Shown: in pieces, positions 1 to 11,812 of the stretch | Layout: each line of letters begins with the position of its first letter | Position numbering within the stretch: position 1 is the first letter of the stretch | Assembly: GCA_025667525.1 (NCBI GenBank) | Contig: CM046874.1 | Span: 661,496,963-661,560,962 of the forward strand | From: Glebionis coronaria | Taxonomy: Eukaryota > Streptophyta > Magnoliopsida > Asterales > Asteraceae | Direction of reading: 5' to 3' | Length of the DNA: 64,000 bases | Translations under genes and position numbers: made by a program | Notes under the pieces: model-generated | What the model saw: only the letters and a program-made list of their open reading frames with translations | What the model was told of the DNA's origin: nothing | The model's database searches: none

Positions 1-2300
1 TGATCCCAGCAGATAGGGGCGCGACACTTTCTGCCATACAACATCTCAAATGGAGCACACTTGATGCTCACGTGCCAGCTGTTGTTGTACGCAAACTCCA
101 CCAAACAGATGTATTCGTCCCAATCACCCGTCCATTCCAACGCACATGACCTCAACATATCTTCCAATGTCTGAATGGTTCGCTCCGACTGTCCGTCCGT
201 TTGAGGATGAAAGGCCGTGCTAAGCTTAAGTTGTGTACCCCAAGCTTTCTGCAGACTTTTCCAAAAGCGCGAAGTGAATCGAGGATCTCTGTCTGAGACG
301 ATGCTGGATGGTGCACCGTGTAGTCTGATGATCTCTCGTCTGTACGTATCTGCGAGTTTACTTACCGGATCTTCCTTGCGGATCGGTAAGAAATGAGCTG
401 ATTTGGTATGTCGATCAACAATAACCCAAATTGCATCGTGCTTCCTTTTGGTAGGCGGAAGACCGGTAACAAAATCCATGGTGATTTTATCCCACTTCCA
501 CTCTGGAATGTCTAACTGTTGAAGGAGACCGCCAGATCGCTGATGCTCGATCTTAACCTGCTGGCAGGTAAGACATTTGGAGACGTAAGTTGCCACATCC
601 TGCTTCATACCACTCCACCAAAAGTACTGCTTGATGTCATGGTACATTTTAGTTGAACCAGGATGTATCGAGAATGGGGAGCTATGAGCTTCTGCTAGCA
701 AAGCTTCCCAGAGTTCTTGGTCATCAGGAACACAAAGTCTAGTGCCCTGCCATACGATACCATCTGCATCTACTCTGAATTCTGTCTGCTTCTCCAAATT
801 TTGTATTATCGCCCATATTTCTCCGTCATCCTTCTGAGCTTCCTTGATCTTAGATAGTAACTCGGGTTCTACTCTAAGATTAGCCCAGTAACCGCGCTGT
901 CCACGTACCATGATCTCGATGTCTAGTCGCTCCAAGTCTCTTATGATTTCCTCTTTGATTCTAATGCTGTTGATCATTCCGGACTTCCTGCTAAGGGCGT
1001 CTGCTACTACATTTGCCTTTCCGGGATGATACTGTAGATTAATGTCATAATCCTTCAACAGCTCTAACCATCTTCTCTGCCTCATGTTCAATTCACGCTG
1101 AGTGAAGATGTACTTCAAGCTTTTGTGGTCCGTGAAAATGTCACATGATTCTCCATATAAGTTGTGTGTCCATATCTTCCATGCAAACACGACTGCAGCA
1201 TGTTCCAGATCGTGCGTGGGGTAATTCTCTTCATAAGGCTTAAGCTGCCGTGAAGCGTACGCGATCACTTTCCCATGTTGCATGAGAACACAGCCAAGTC
1301 CCTTCCCCGATGCATCGCTGTAGATTTGAAATCCACCCGTACCAGATGGTAGAGTAAGAATAGGTGCAGATACTAGCTTCTGCTTCAGGTCTTCAAAGCT
1401 CTTCTCTCGATCTTCAGTCCAAACGAATTTCTCCCCTTTCCGCATCAGTTTGGTCAATGGTAGTGCTAAGCGGGAAAAGTTCTCCACGAACCTACGGTAA
1501 TAGCCAGCTAAGCCTAAGAAACTGCGGACTTCTGTCGCTGATGTCGGCCTCGGCCACTTAGTGATGGCCTCAACCTTCGCTGGATCCATAGTGATTCCTT
1601 CTGCTGATACATTGTGACCTAAGAATGCCACCTTGTCTAACCAGAACTCACACTTGGAGAATTTAGCATACAGCTGCTTCTGGCGAAGAATCTGTAGTAT
1701 TGTACGAAGATGGTCTTCGTGTTCCTCCTTGGATTTTGAGAAAATCAGGATGTCATCGATGAAGACAATGACGAATTTGTCTAGAAATTCATGGAAGATT
1801 CTGTTCATCAGATCCATGAACACTGCTGGAGCATTTATCAGGCCAAATGGCATAACTACAAACTCGTAGTGGCCATAACGAGTACGAAAAGCAGTCTTAG
1901 CAATATCTTGCTCCTTGACTCGTAACTGATGATAGCCTGACCTAAGATCGATCTTGGAGAAGTGTTTGGCCCCTTGGAGTTGGTCAAACAGATCGTCAAT
2001 GCGTGGCAGTGGATACCTATTCCGAATGGTAATCTTGTTGAGCTCGCGATAGTCTATGCAAAGACGCATACTGCCGTCCTTCTTCTTAACAAATAAAATT
2101 GGTGCGCCCCATGGAGATGCGCTCGGTCGAATAAAACCTCGTTCAAGAAGTTCTTGCAGTTGATCCTTCAGCTCCTTCAGCTCTATGGGAGCCATGCGAT
2201 AAGGAGCCTTGGAGATTGGTTCAGCTCCTAGAACCAGCTCTATACTGAATTCCACTTCTCGTGCAGGTGGTATGCCCGGAAGTTCTGCTGGAAACACGTC
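1..2300 (-). CDS. Ty3/gypsy pol: reverse transcriptase, RNase H and integrase (3' part missing)
   Basis: The minus strand reads as RT, then RNase H, then integrase, and appears to stay open to the window edge. RT motifs include LCIDYRELN (near 2040-2060) and the catalytic FIDD box (near 1755). Next come the RNase H segment ([11 protein letters not shown] near 1300-1325) and [10 protein letters not shown], the usual link to integrase. Integrase shows the SDRDPRF aspartate region and [21 protein letters not shown] near 170-230, which holds the catalytic Glu. The window ends at [11 protein letters not shown], past the catalytic core, so the integrase C-terminus is not visible. A TAA at 2301-2303 separates this part from the protease; other copies have FxDVF there, so it looks like a point nonsense mutation. 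The product would copy element RNA into DNA and integrate it. Confidence 0.88.
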
Positions 2301-3067
2301 TTAGAATTCCGACACTATTGGTTGATCCTGAATCGACGGAGATTCAGCATCCATGTCGTGAACCGTAGCTAGATAACCCTCGCAGCCATGTGACAATAGT
2401 GCACACGCTTGCAGGGTGGATATGATTTGTACAGACCGTCCGGGTATGAACCCATTATGAATGTACTCTGGTGCATTGACATCACCGAAGATAACTCGAT
2501 ATGAATGGCAGTCTATAGTAGCATGATATTTGGATAGCCAATCCATGCCCAAAATCATGTCGAAGTCATTCATGTCCAGCGGAAGTGCGTCGACAGGTCG
2601 AACCTTATCATCAAATTCTAGGGGAAGACTCTTGTATACATGGGTGATTAATACAGAGTCCCTCAAAGGCGTGGAAATAGTAAGCCTATTTTCTAGTGGC
2701 AAGGAAGGCATCCTAATGTTCTTAGCATAAGCAGTAGAAATAACCGAGTGAGTAACACCCGTATCAAAAAGAACACATGCAGCGCGACCATACATATACA
2801 AGATTCCAGTGATGGTACCTGTAGACTTGTTGGCCTGGTCTCGAGATGTCGTGTAGACACGCCCGGCAGTAGGAGGCGGCTTGGTATCAGCATGTCCTGA
2901 TGTACCTTCCATCTCGCCCTTACGGCAATCCTTCATAATATGGCCAGGAAGACCACACTTGAAGCACGCATCAGTATTATGGCGACATGGTCCTGGGTGC
3001 CTACGGTGGCAAGTAGAGCAAAGAGGATGAGTGTATCCTCCAGCAGGTGCTCTGGCTGGTTGAGGAC
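2301..3067 (-). pseudogene. Ty3/gypsy zinc knuckle and aspartic protease
   Basis: This is the 3' exon of the gag-pol frame. It holds two cysteine/histidine motifs: CSTCHRRHPGPC, then the classical CCHC knuckle CFKCGLPGHIMKDC (CX2CX4HX4C) that binds RNA during packaging. An aspartic protease follows with the active-site triad as DTG in VLFDTGVTHSVIS and the later LDMNDFDMILGMDWL segment. The frame ends at TAA 2301-2303, just before the conserved DVFP stretch that leads into RT. Because the downstream frame is unchanged, this is most likely a nonsense mutation in an otherwise continuous polyprotein. The exon start at 3067 is set by a putative 3' splice site. Confidence 0.75.
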
Positions 3068-3140
3068 CTGATAAAACATTTTACATGAGACATAATAGTT
3101 GGGTACAAAGGACAAAGCGGATAATCGTAAGATTTAATAC

Positions 3141-4242
3141 CAGTAATAGCTGGACGGCTAGGCTGCGAACCTCTCTGGTTCTGGTCCCTACCGTTTCCAT
3201 GGTTCCTGGTAGAATTTTGCTAGAGTGTCAGAATATGAGTTATAACATAAAACATAAGGAATTTCGTAAGTATTAGGACCTGCTGTTGCTGGATTGCCCG
3301 GCGTTATTACGGTAATTGTCATTACCGCCACGCCTATCCGTAGCAGATCGGTCATTAGTCTGACCGTTTCCCTTGGGCTGATGAGGCTGCTGCTGAGTAG
3401 CCGGCTGAGACCGGTCCCCAGTTTTCTGCCTGGAAGATACAGTTTAAGAGATGAATAATTGACATACGGAAAAATATACGGATTGATCACCGCTTGAATA
3501 CGAAGTTTTACCTCTTGTCGGGTCTTTCAGCTTCCCCGAAGTCATCCCTCTCCTGCAGCATCTCCAGTTTCCATGCTGCATCGACCACCTGTGCTACAGT
3601 ATTGAACGTAGCACACACCAGATTGTTTGCGACCGATGTGCGAAGAGCCCATCTGAAGTGATGTGCCTGCTCTTCAGGAGTACCTGCTGCCGCACCAAGG
3701 AAACCAGCCAAGCGAAGAAAGCGCTGCATAAACTCATTGCTATTCTTCCCAGCCCTCTGACGAATCCCATGGTACTCTCTCTTGAGTTTGTCCTGCTCAA
3801 CCTTGGGAAAGAACTGCTCCATCACCCTGTCCTTGAACTGAGCCCAAGTCAAACCAGCAACCCACTCGTCACCACCTTCAGATTGCATCAAAGCTAACCA
3901 CCAGTTGAGTACATCTCCTTCGAACCTATAGCATGCCAACCTCGCCTTGTATGCGGGGTCACAACCCATAGCGTTGAAGATCTTCTCGATGTGAGCCAAC
4001 CAGCTTTCAGCATCGCTGGGGCTATCTGTCTTCTCAAAATCTCGAGGGCGGAGCTTGTTGAATCTCTCCAGCCATACTGCTAATGTCACTGGAGGAGGAG
4101 GAGGAGGAGGTGCCTGATTCTGTTGCTGATTGTTGGCAGCTTGGACTTCAGCACGGATGTCATTCCTCAGTTGAGGAAGCAAGGCTTGCATGGCAACCTG
4201 AATTGCAGCATTGAGCTGCTCCTGCTCGCGTGTGAGAACCAT
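3141..4242 (-). CDS. Ty3/gypsy gag with short putative introns
   Basis: The start is taken at 4242 (MVLTREQEQLN); an in-frame upstream Met at 4305 opens into leader-like hydrophobic sequence. Visible parts are a proline run near residues 45-52, then the retrotransposon gag domain (RPRDFEKT, LNWWLALMQSE, TWAQFKDRVMEQFFP, KNSNEFMQRFLRLAGF). Gag forms the virus-like particle. The frame stops at AGG-TAA near 3510, but GT-AG splicing restores it: intron A 3430-3511, intron B 3206-3279 and intron C 3068-3140. The exons then join a Gln/Asn-rich linker to the zinc knuckle with matching phases (2, 2, 1). Without splicing, each junction runs into stops. Whether these introns are really spliced cannot be told from the sequence. 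Confidence 0.75.
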
Positions 4243-4305
4243 CTGACAGTATAACATAAAACATATGATTAACAGTTCAAAACATAAAATATAAAATATA
4301 TACAT

Positions 4306-4675
4306 GAAAAAAGTTTTATACTAAAAATTTCACGAGAAAAATTTTATGCAAGAAAAGTTTTGTATAATTGCATGATGCAGTTTTATGAAAACTTTGTATG
4401 CTCGAGAGTGAACGCCTCTGGTCAGTTCATCCAAAACAAAAGACATAGCGAGGGGACGCCTATGGGTCGGTACCAAATCTAAAAGTTTCGATAAAATACA
4501 TGCGACTAAACAGGGCCAGTCCTGTACCAACCATTACTTAGTCAAAAACCCTGTAACAATGACATATATATGTATGCTTAAAAATGATGAATGCATGAAA
4601 ACAACTGTCAGTTCTAGGAAGACCGTAGTGACTACCCACTAATCACAGGTCATATTTGAGAGCCTACAGGTCGAA
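4306..4675 (-). other. Untranslated leader between the primer site and gag
   Basis: This stretch between the primer-binding site and gag holds no gene that I can see. A polypyrimidine-poor but AG-ending stretch lies just upstream of the gag ATG, so a leader intron is possible but unsupported. Confidence 0.5.
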
Positions 4676-4694
4676 GCCTTGGCTTTGATACCTT
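4676..4694 (-). other. Primer-binding site of the Ty3/gypsy element (tRNA-iMet type)
   Basis: On the minus strand, GGTATCAAAGCCAAGG follows the LTR end (...GGGGTGTTACA) after a few bases. It closely resembles the plant initiator-tRNA-Met primer site TGGTATCAGAGC. This fixes the orientation and marks 4699 as the inner LTR boundary. Confidence 0.75.
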
Positions 4695-4698
4695 AATT

Positions 4699-7619
4699 GT
4701 AACACCCCATTTTGGAAATGGAAATATCACAGTAATTATGGCGTGTCATCAAAGGATACAAGGTAAAATGTCTAAACATTACTTGACCATATAAAGGAAA
4801 ATACCGGAATCAAACATCAGTAGTCCAAAAGTAAAGCTCATCACACACAAACATAGTATAGTAAAGGAAAAGGACAAAACAATGTCCAAAGCATAAGTAT
4901 CATAAAGAAAGGAAATGCATAATGTAAAGAAGGATAGACAGCTTCCAGTCCATATGCACGTACTCTTAGTGTCTACGAGCGTCCCTGAGTACCTGCCGTT
5001 TTGGGAACATAGAAAAGGAAAACGGCTGAGCAATACGCTCAGTGCACGGATGTACAATAAAGCATGAATAGGATAAGCATATAACATAATAACAGCGGAA
5101 GAAACTAAGTCCCGAGTAACCTGGTTAAGTCTTAATAAAACTGATTTTATAGTTTGAAAGTCTTATGTTTATCTTATAAAACTGTTTGTCATATTTTACC
5201 ATTTAGCCAATATAGGTCATGAATATCCACCGTGCATGAATAATTGGAGGGGTGACCTCATCATGCAAATTAGAGGGGCTGCCTCTAATTTAATATACTG
5301 GTTTTATGGGTAGGAGGGATCAGCTCCTTGTGAAGGATGCAAGGCACACACCACATTCACCATGTAATCCTGAATAAAACGTGTAACTAGGATGCACCCA
5401 TACGCCCCACATGATAAATATAAATAAATGGCCAAAAGCTGAAGGGACGCCACGAGCAATCACTCCGCCGTGGTGAAGTCATAACACCAGTGCCTCTAAT
5501 GTTATGGTTATGGTACCTCCATAACTAGGTGAAACTGGTCATGCATGTATATGGCTATAGGTAATCATATTTAAACATAAGCAATCAAACTCATACTTAT
5601 ACTACGAGAAAACAGTTGGCTGCATACGGGGAAATCCTAATAAGGAAAGAATGTCCATACTGAAAAGACGGGAATCCGTACCATATGTCCAGTGAACGAG
5701 AACGATGAACTGCGAGAATCCTACTTCTGAAACACTAGTGCTACATAAATACGTACATGAAATAAGTATCTGCTTACTACATACATAGCTGGTTTTATAT
5801 CATGTCTTAGCTTATTTTAAGTGTTCTTACTATTTTACACTGTTTAAAGCCTTAAACTGTGTTAAATCTTATATTCTGTTCAATCTGATTAAGTATTTCT
5901 GATATTTCATGTGTTATTATTCTTACTGTGTAATAATAAGTAACTTTCCAAAAATAGCAGGTTTCCTAAAATAGAAAGTTTCCAAAAATAGAAAGTTACC
6001 AAAAATAGAAAGTTTCCAAAAATAGAAAGTTTCCAAAAATAGATTTACTGCTTAAAATAGACAAGTTTCTAAAAATAGAAAGTTTCCATAAATAGATTAG
6101 CTGCCTTAAATAAATAAGTTTCCATAAATAGATTAGATACCTTAAATAAATAAGTTTCTAAAAATATAGCTGGTTTCCATAAATAAAATAGCTGCCTTAT
6201 TTAATTAAGTTTCTAAAAATAGAAAGTTTCCATAATTAGAAATAAGCTGGTTAAATAAGCTAAGTAAATAAGCCTAAGTGTTTCCATGATTATATTCTAA
6301 GTCATATGATATATTATATAGTTTAATAATTATTTCATGTAATTTAATTAAACTATAGGTTATAATATTTAATTAAAGTATGACATGTTTTTAATTAAAT
6401 ATATTAAATACTTAGGTTAAAATATGTATTATTAAATACAAATAATGTAACCTAAGTCATGTTTAATTAATTAATTATATCCATGGTTTTTAAAATAATT
6501 AATTAATTATAAGTCTTAATAATATAAATACTTAGGTTAAAATAATTCATGTTTATTAATAATTAGTTAACCTAAGTCATGTTATTAAATTAATTACATC
6601 TTATTAATTTAATTCTTAACATAAGTTTATAACATAAACAACTAATATAATCATGATCCGGATCTAAGCTTAAAAACATGCACCGGATATGAAACAACAC
6701 CATACCCCGAACCAAATCGGGGTACCCCTCTTGCTGCCGTGGGACCCACACGCACCAACCAAGACCAAAAAGGTCTTGGTGGTGGTCGGCTAAAACAAAC
6801 CGAACCCCCTTGGGGTCGGTTGTTCCTTGCGGCCCAAAACAAACACCCCTTAGATCAACCCTTTTGATTAATTAATGATCAAAACATGTTAGATCTAGGT
6901 TTAATTAAGGTGTTTATATAAAAACATCACGTGTTCTTAATTAATAAAAGATTAATTAAAAAGAAAACAAGTTAAAAAGGTTTTACCGTATTCGTGGATC
7001 AAGAGGGTGAAGAACAAACACGAACAAACACTAATTTAGCAAGATCCAAGATCAAAGAAATCACCTTGATGGTGATTGTAGGTGGCGGCACACAAGGAGG
7101 AGGAAAAGGGATTTTAGGTTTTCTTGAAATTCTTCTGTAAAAGTAATTTTGAGTAGTAAAATTACTTAACCCTTCCTTTTAGTAAAATTGACAATGGGCT
7201 TGGCCCATTGTCCTTATTTTGGCCGCGGGTAGGGACTCCCTTGTGGAGTTCCCGTACCTCGTTTCGTGTCTTGTAATTTCGTACACATTTATGTTTAATT
7301 ATGTTCGTGTTTTAAATGTTCTCGTTACGTAAATACTCTACTCTTATATATTTAATTACGCTCGTATTAAGTATATATATGTAATTAATAATATCTCGTG
7401 TTTTAATTACGCTCGTGATCTCGTGATCGTATGTTCGTGATTAATTATTGCTAAATAATTATTACGTGATCGTTCATATAAAATACTTATCGTGTTCTAA
7501 CACGTACGTAATACATAAACTCCTAACACGTAATCGTAATAATGCTATATTAGGAAAGTTTTTAACTAGTACGTACGAACTTAAGGTACTATGCATGGTA
7601 AAAGCATGCGGGTTTTACA
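4699..7619 (-). repeat. 5' LTR of the Ty3/gypsy element (about 2.9 kb)
   Basis: On the plus strand it starts TGTAACACCCC (4699) and ends GGGTTTTACA (7619). The right boundary is set by the copia gag frame, which resumes at ATACAATGTTATAATTG. The last one or two bases are ambiguous because LTR and target share ACA/TACA. A TATATAAA box on the minus strand near 6912-6919 is a promoter candidate. Short reading frames inside it (4779-5087, 6651-6842) have no recognisable product. Confidence 0.8.
5946..6240. repeat. Degenerate tandem repeat (about 17 bp) inside the LTR
   Basis: Repeated units of the form TTTCCAAAAATAGAAAG follow each other, changing gradually to TTTCCATAAATAGATTAG. This is an LTR-internal minisatellite. 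It probably arose by slippage and may be polymorphic between copies. Confidence 0.75.
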
Positions 7620-9704
7620 TACAATGTTATAATTGTCGAAAATTTGGTCATTATGCTAGCGAGTGTACTAGCTCAAGACAAGTGGAAGAAAAGGCCAATC
7701 TTATGGAGGTAGATGATGAAGACGAGCTTACTTTGCTAATGGCGAGACACGGCAAACAAGAAGAAAGGACAGAGCCATGGCATATAGATTCTGCTACTAG
7801 TAACCATATGACGGGTGAAGAAGACTTGTTTGTGGAGATGGAGCAACGTAAATGCAATGTCACCTTCGGAGATGAATCAAAGGAACCGGTGAAAGGAAAA
7901 GGTAAAATACTTATCCGAACTAAAGATGGAAGTCACCAATATATTTCGGATGTATACAATGTGCCCAACCTTAAAAGTAACATTTTAAGTGTGGGACAAC
8001 TATTGGAGAAAAACTACGATATTCATTTCAAAGATCGTAGTGCCACGATAAGAAATCATGAAGGAAAGCTCATAGCAAAAGTGCCTATGACTAAAAACCG
8101 GATGTTCATCTTGAACATTCAACATGATGAAGCTAAGTGCTTAAAGAGCTGCTTGAAGGACCAGTCGTGGCTGTGGCACATGAGGTACGGACATTTAAAC
8201 TTTGGTGACTTAAAGTTGTTATCTTCTAAAGGAATGGTGAAAGGGTTAGATCAAATTGATCATCCCAATCAAGTATGTGAAGGATGTCTTCTTTCGAAGC
8301 ATGCAAGAAGTCTGTTTCCAAAGGAAGCGACGTCAAGAGCGAAGGAGCCTCTACAACTAATTCACACGGATTTGTGCGTCCCATTACTCCATCTTCTCAT
8401 GGTATGAATCTCTACTTTATGCTTTTTATTGATGATTATTCTAGAAAGACTTGGGTCTATTTTCTAAAAGAAAAATCCCAAGCCTTTGATGCTTTTAAGA
8501 AATTTAAAGCTATGGTTGAAAAGGAGAAAGGTTTAAAAATTAAATCCATGAGATCGGATATAGGTGGAGAATTTTTGTCAAAAGAATTTAATAAATTCTG
8601 TGAGGATAATGGGATCCAAAGATTTCTAACGGCTCCTTACTCCCCACAACAAAATGGAGTGGTGGAGAGAAAGAATAGAACCATTCTCAACATGGTTCGA
8701 AGTATGTTGAAAAGCAAGAAGATGCCAAAGTAGTTTTGGGCTGAAGCAGTTGATTGCGTGGTGCATCTATTGAACCAGTGTCCGTCAAAGAGTTTAGACA
8801 ACAAGACCCCACAAGAAGCATGGAATGGGATGAAGCCTATTGTGTCTCATCCAAGGATATTTGGGAGCATAGCGTATGTTCACGTTCCGAGCCAAAGGCG
8901 AATCAAGCTTGATGATAAAAGTGAGAAGCATGTGTTCGTGGGTTATGACAAGCAGTCCAAAGGATACAAGCTCTATAACCCGATCACAAGGAAGGTGGTA
9001 GTAAGCAGAGATGTGGAGTTCGATGAAGAAGGATCATGGGATTGGAGTATTAAGGAAAATGAAAGATACCATTTTCTTCATATGACTGACGACGAAGAGG
9101 AGATAGGTGAATCAAGAGAAGAAGTCGAACAACCTGAAAGTCCAATTCCAACTCCAACTCTAAACCAAGACTCACCTTCAAGTTCAAGTGAAAGAGAACC
9201 AAAGACTAGAAGTCTGTTGGAGCTTTACGAGGTAACTTATGAGATACCCCTACTTTGTTTTATATGCTGATTTTGAACCTTTAGCTTTTGTGGAGGCTAT
9301 GAAAGGAAAGAAACGCAGACAAGCCATGAATAAGGAGATACATTCAAAGAAGAATACGTGAGAGTCTAGGAACCTTCTAAAATGCCAAAAGGCTAGTGGA
9401 CTCAAGTGGGTATACAAGGAAAATAAAAACGCCAAAGGCGTAGTGGAGAAGCACAAAACAAGACATGTGGCAAAAGGCTACAACAAAAAGCATGGGATCG
9501 AGTTAATGAATAATCGAGTCTATCATGATCCAAGTAAGCATATCAACACTCGTTTCGGGATCGCATCGCAAGGAAGGATGTCCGAGTGATACATATGAGG
9601 TCTGAAGACCAAGTTGCAAGAATCTTCACCAAGCCGCTCAACGAGCGAGATTTCTCAAAAGAAAGGACGATGCTCGGAGTCGGGAAATCAAGTTTAAAGG
9701 GGGG
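7620..9704 (+). pseudogene. Copia element A polyprotein remnant
   Basis: It begins inside gag with the knuckle CYNCRKFGHYASEC. The protease active site appears as HIDSATSNHMTG and the pre-integrase as WHMRYGHLNFGDLK. Integrase follows with HTDL, FIDDYSRKTWVYFLK, the SDIGGEF aspartate region and QQNGVVERKNRTILN (catalytic Glu). Lesions: a one-base frameshift after HTDLC near 8378, a TAG at 8731-8733 where FWAEA begins, a frameshift near 9255, and a TGA near 9358 where Trp is usual. RT is cut soon after KWVYKENKNAKG...GYNKKHGIEL. The sequence then jumps to an RNase H tail (HINTRF, then QVARIFTKPLNERDF), so most of RT and RNase H is deleted. It is non-functional. Confidence 0.88.
9696..9704 (+). 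other. Polypurine tract of copia element A
   Basis: AAAGGGGGG lies directly against the LTR start TGTTAG. This is the expected position for the plus-strand primer in reverse transcription. Confidence 0.8.
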
Positions 9705-10096
9705 TGTTAGATCGTAAACTTGATTTGATCACTGAAGGCCTCGCTAATAGTCCAAGCTCATACAGGAAGGTTCTAGAATTCCGAAGAAGGTGTTATAGAA
9801 AATATCTATGGATATAGATAAGTATGATAAAATATCATTGAGAAATATCTAGAATAAGTTAGAAATATCTAGTTAAGATTATCTAGATGGAAATATCTAG
9901 ATTAAGATAAGGATTATACCATGGAAATATTTTGGTTCTAGAATCTTCCATGGAGTAGTATAAATAGGTGGTGTTGTAAGCATTTGGAACTTGATCCGAA
10001 AAGTACCAAGAAAAGTTTCAAGCAATAAACTTACTTTCATAAAAGCTTATCTCTTCCTCTAGTATTAGCCTAAAAGGCTCCGTGTGTTTCCCAACA
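9705..10096 (+). repeat. 3' LTR of copia element A (392 bp)
   Basis: The LTR runs TGTTAGATCG...TTTCCCAACA. It contains a TATA box (TATAAATAG, 9959-9967) and an AATAAA-type signal near 10024. Its partner LTR is outside the window, so TSD and age cannot be read. Confidence 0.82.
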
Positions 10097-11185
10097 TTCT
10101 CAAATTTACCACAAAGTATTAATTCATTCATCTTCTGCTTCAAGGTCACCTGGTGATTGTTGCATTCACCATCAATTTATCCAAAGATTCTTTCATAAAC
10201 TATATAACTTTATGTCTTGGTTTCGATTCTCTCATATTGTTTCGTGTTTGAGATTATTTTTTCTTTTTGGTAGGAGTAAGTTTTATACTGTTATCGTAAT
10301 GCATACTCTTAATCTTGGTCTCTTTCTTTATCAAATATGTCATTAGACATAAACCTTCATTGTTCATATGGATTCCATCATTTGGTCTTGGCGATCTGCT
10401 CAAGGAAATTAAGGCTGTTGATCCAAATGTCACTAAGTACGGCGTGAAAGTATCACCTGTCAGTTATTTGAACGTATTTAGTTTATATGTGTCTGGAGAC
10501 GCATATACTTGTACACTTATGTAGATATACACATGTCTGTATGTGTGTGCATTGTGTATGTATATAACCTTGAATTCTTTGTAAGGTTCTCCCATTAACT
10601 CTTTCCTGTTTTTGGTTCCAGTATGACTATGATGTCAGCGCATATGGATTTAGAGAGTTATTAAAACGACACAACATAGGCTCATTCAGTCGCAAGTAAA
10701 ATGGTGCTGCTGTGGTATTCTAGGAATCCTTGAAATGCAAAAGTATACATGTTGAAATTGCTTCTTTAATTTCTGTATAATTGACTTTTGATCGGTCAAA
10801 AAATTCACGGCAGCACAGTAGAAGCAACAATGCTAATATTCCACCAAATCAAACAATTTACGTCATTTAATACTTTAGGTTTCGTCTTTATGGAATTAAT
10901 TCACTTGTATGCTTCAATTATTTCTTTCATAACTGTTGTGCTATATGATATATGATGAAACTTTTTAGGGCTTTTGATACTATATGTCGAGCTTATGGTA
11001 TATATGTATTTTAGAATACTAGTACGGTACCCATGCAATGCAGCGCGGATACGTGACAATTTTTTTAGGCGAACAAATGTTACTATTTTAGCTATTAAAT
11101 TTGTTTTATGTGTATGTGTATCACGTTTTGTGTATTAAATAATGGTTGTTGTGATGCGCAACTCATCAATTTAATTGATATCACG
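10097..11185. other. Unassigned sequence between copia element A and the repeat block
   Basis: Apart from the possible gene fragment at 10375-10699, I see nothing coding. The flanks are AT-rich. CTAGTACGGTACCC near 11020 resembles a degraded Helitron terminus read on the minus strand, but I did not accept it. Confidence 0.4.
10375..10699 (+). pseudogene. Possible two-exon fragment of an unrecognised gene
   Basis: A frame reading PSFGLGDLLKEIKAVDPNVT and on to SPVSYLN ends at a GT donor (10474). A pyrimidine-containing AG acceptor (10621) leads into YDYDVSAYGFRELLKRHNIG, ending at TAA 10697-10699. The junction is phase 0 and the composition looks protein-like. I do not recognise the family. 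It could be the 3' end of a host gene, a captured fragment or chance. There is no start codon or upstream exon I can support. Confidence 0.35.
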
Positions 11186-11442
11186 TTGTTTGTGAGGGTC
11201 TTGTCCACAACCAAACCCTTTGAAACCATGTCCACAAGTTTACACATCAAAGAGGTCCCATTTCCAGAAAATGATTCTCAAATTTCATATCTCTGCATTG
11301 TAAAAATAAGACAATCTCTATATTTTCTTTTAAATATATAAAGTTTATATTTGTATATTACTGAATAAGATATATCAATTGATTACTCAAAACTGAGGTT
11401 CTGAACTTCTAACTTCAATAAGCGATAAGCTTACATTGATTA
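11186..11442. repeat. Left copy of a ~255-bp direct repeat flanking copia element B
   Basis: The block from GTTGTTTGTGAGGGTC to TTACATTGATTA recurs almost unchanged at 20888-21144, on the other side of copia element B. It is far too long to be a TSD. A third, partial relative starts near 21560 (TAATGGTTGTTGTGATGCGC). Confidence 0.85.
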
Positions 11443-11812
11443 TGTAGGGTTTAATCCCTACAATCCTGGTTACTAGATGCGGAATATCGATCGAAGAACA
11501 CAGATAAGCAATGAATCGACAGAAAAAGAAAAGCGACGCCCCACAAGGTAATATCCCTAATCGAATCTCGATTAGTTATTGAAAGAATGACGTGTTTGGT
11601 TTGTTCCCCCTCACCTCCTTTTATAGATATGAGGGGGAACCGACTATTACAAGTTCTACGGGTCGGGTTGGGCTTAAACATTCCCAACCGACCTTTATTC
11701 TTAGCTATTAGGAAACTAGGCTATACGACACTCTCCCTAGACACGACTTAGGTGAATATAATGACTAAACATAACAATTTACACCTTATGCATATATTAG
11801 CCTATCCCAACA
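11443..11812 (-). repeat. 3' LTR of copia element B (370 bp)
   Basis: On the plus strand it runs TGTAGGGTTTAATCCC...CCTATCCCAACA. The minus-strand polyprotein stop lies inside it (ELLSVGIG then stop at 11797), as is common in this group. A minus-strand TATA box (TATAAAAGG) is at 11617-11625. No obvious polypurine run borders it. Confidence 0.8.

Larger units (their letters stand above)
1..7619 (-). mobile_element. Ty3/gypsy LTR retrotransposon, truncated by the window edge
   Basis: Read on the minus strand, the order is 5' LTR (4699-7619), primer-binding site, gag, CCHC zinc knuckle, aspartic protease, reverse transcriptase, RNase H and integrase. PR-RT-RH-IN order defines Ty3/gypsy. The chromodomain region, polypurine tract and 3' LTR would lie beyond position 1. 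The LTR is long (about 2.9 kb) and runs TG...CA, with ends TGTAAAACCC and GGGTGTTACA in element orientation. The long LTR and this gag type suggest the Tekay/Del chromovirus clade, but that is a guess. The element interrupts a plus-strand copia element at 7620. Confidence 0.9.
7620..10096 (+). mobile_element. Ty1/copia element A, 3' portion, degraded
   Basis: Plus-strand order is gag zinc knuckle, protease, GAG-pre-integrase, integrase, start of RT, a large deletion, the RNase H tail, polypurine tract and 3' LTR. PR-IN-RT order defines Ty1/copia. The 5' half lies on the far side of the Ty3/gypsy insertion, outside the window. The lineage is not clear to me. Confidence 0.9.

Noticed and set aside
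2693..3115. Minus-strand frames of 60-66 residues beside the Ty3/gypsy protease
   Set aside because: They are out of frame with the zinc knuckle and protease, which occupy another frame here.
4779..5087. 102-residue frame in the Ty3/gypsy LTR
   Set aside because: It lies in LTR sequence, has no recognisable domain and probably arises by chance.
7448..7619. N-terminal extension of the copia gag frame into upstream DNA
   Set aside because: This part is Ty3/gypsy LTR. The open frame across the junction is accidental.
11000..11060. Possible minus-strand Helitron end (CTAGTACGGTACCC)
   Set aside because: The hairpin is poor and no partner end is visible.
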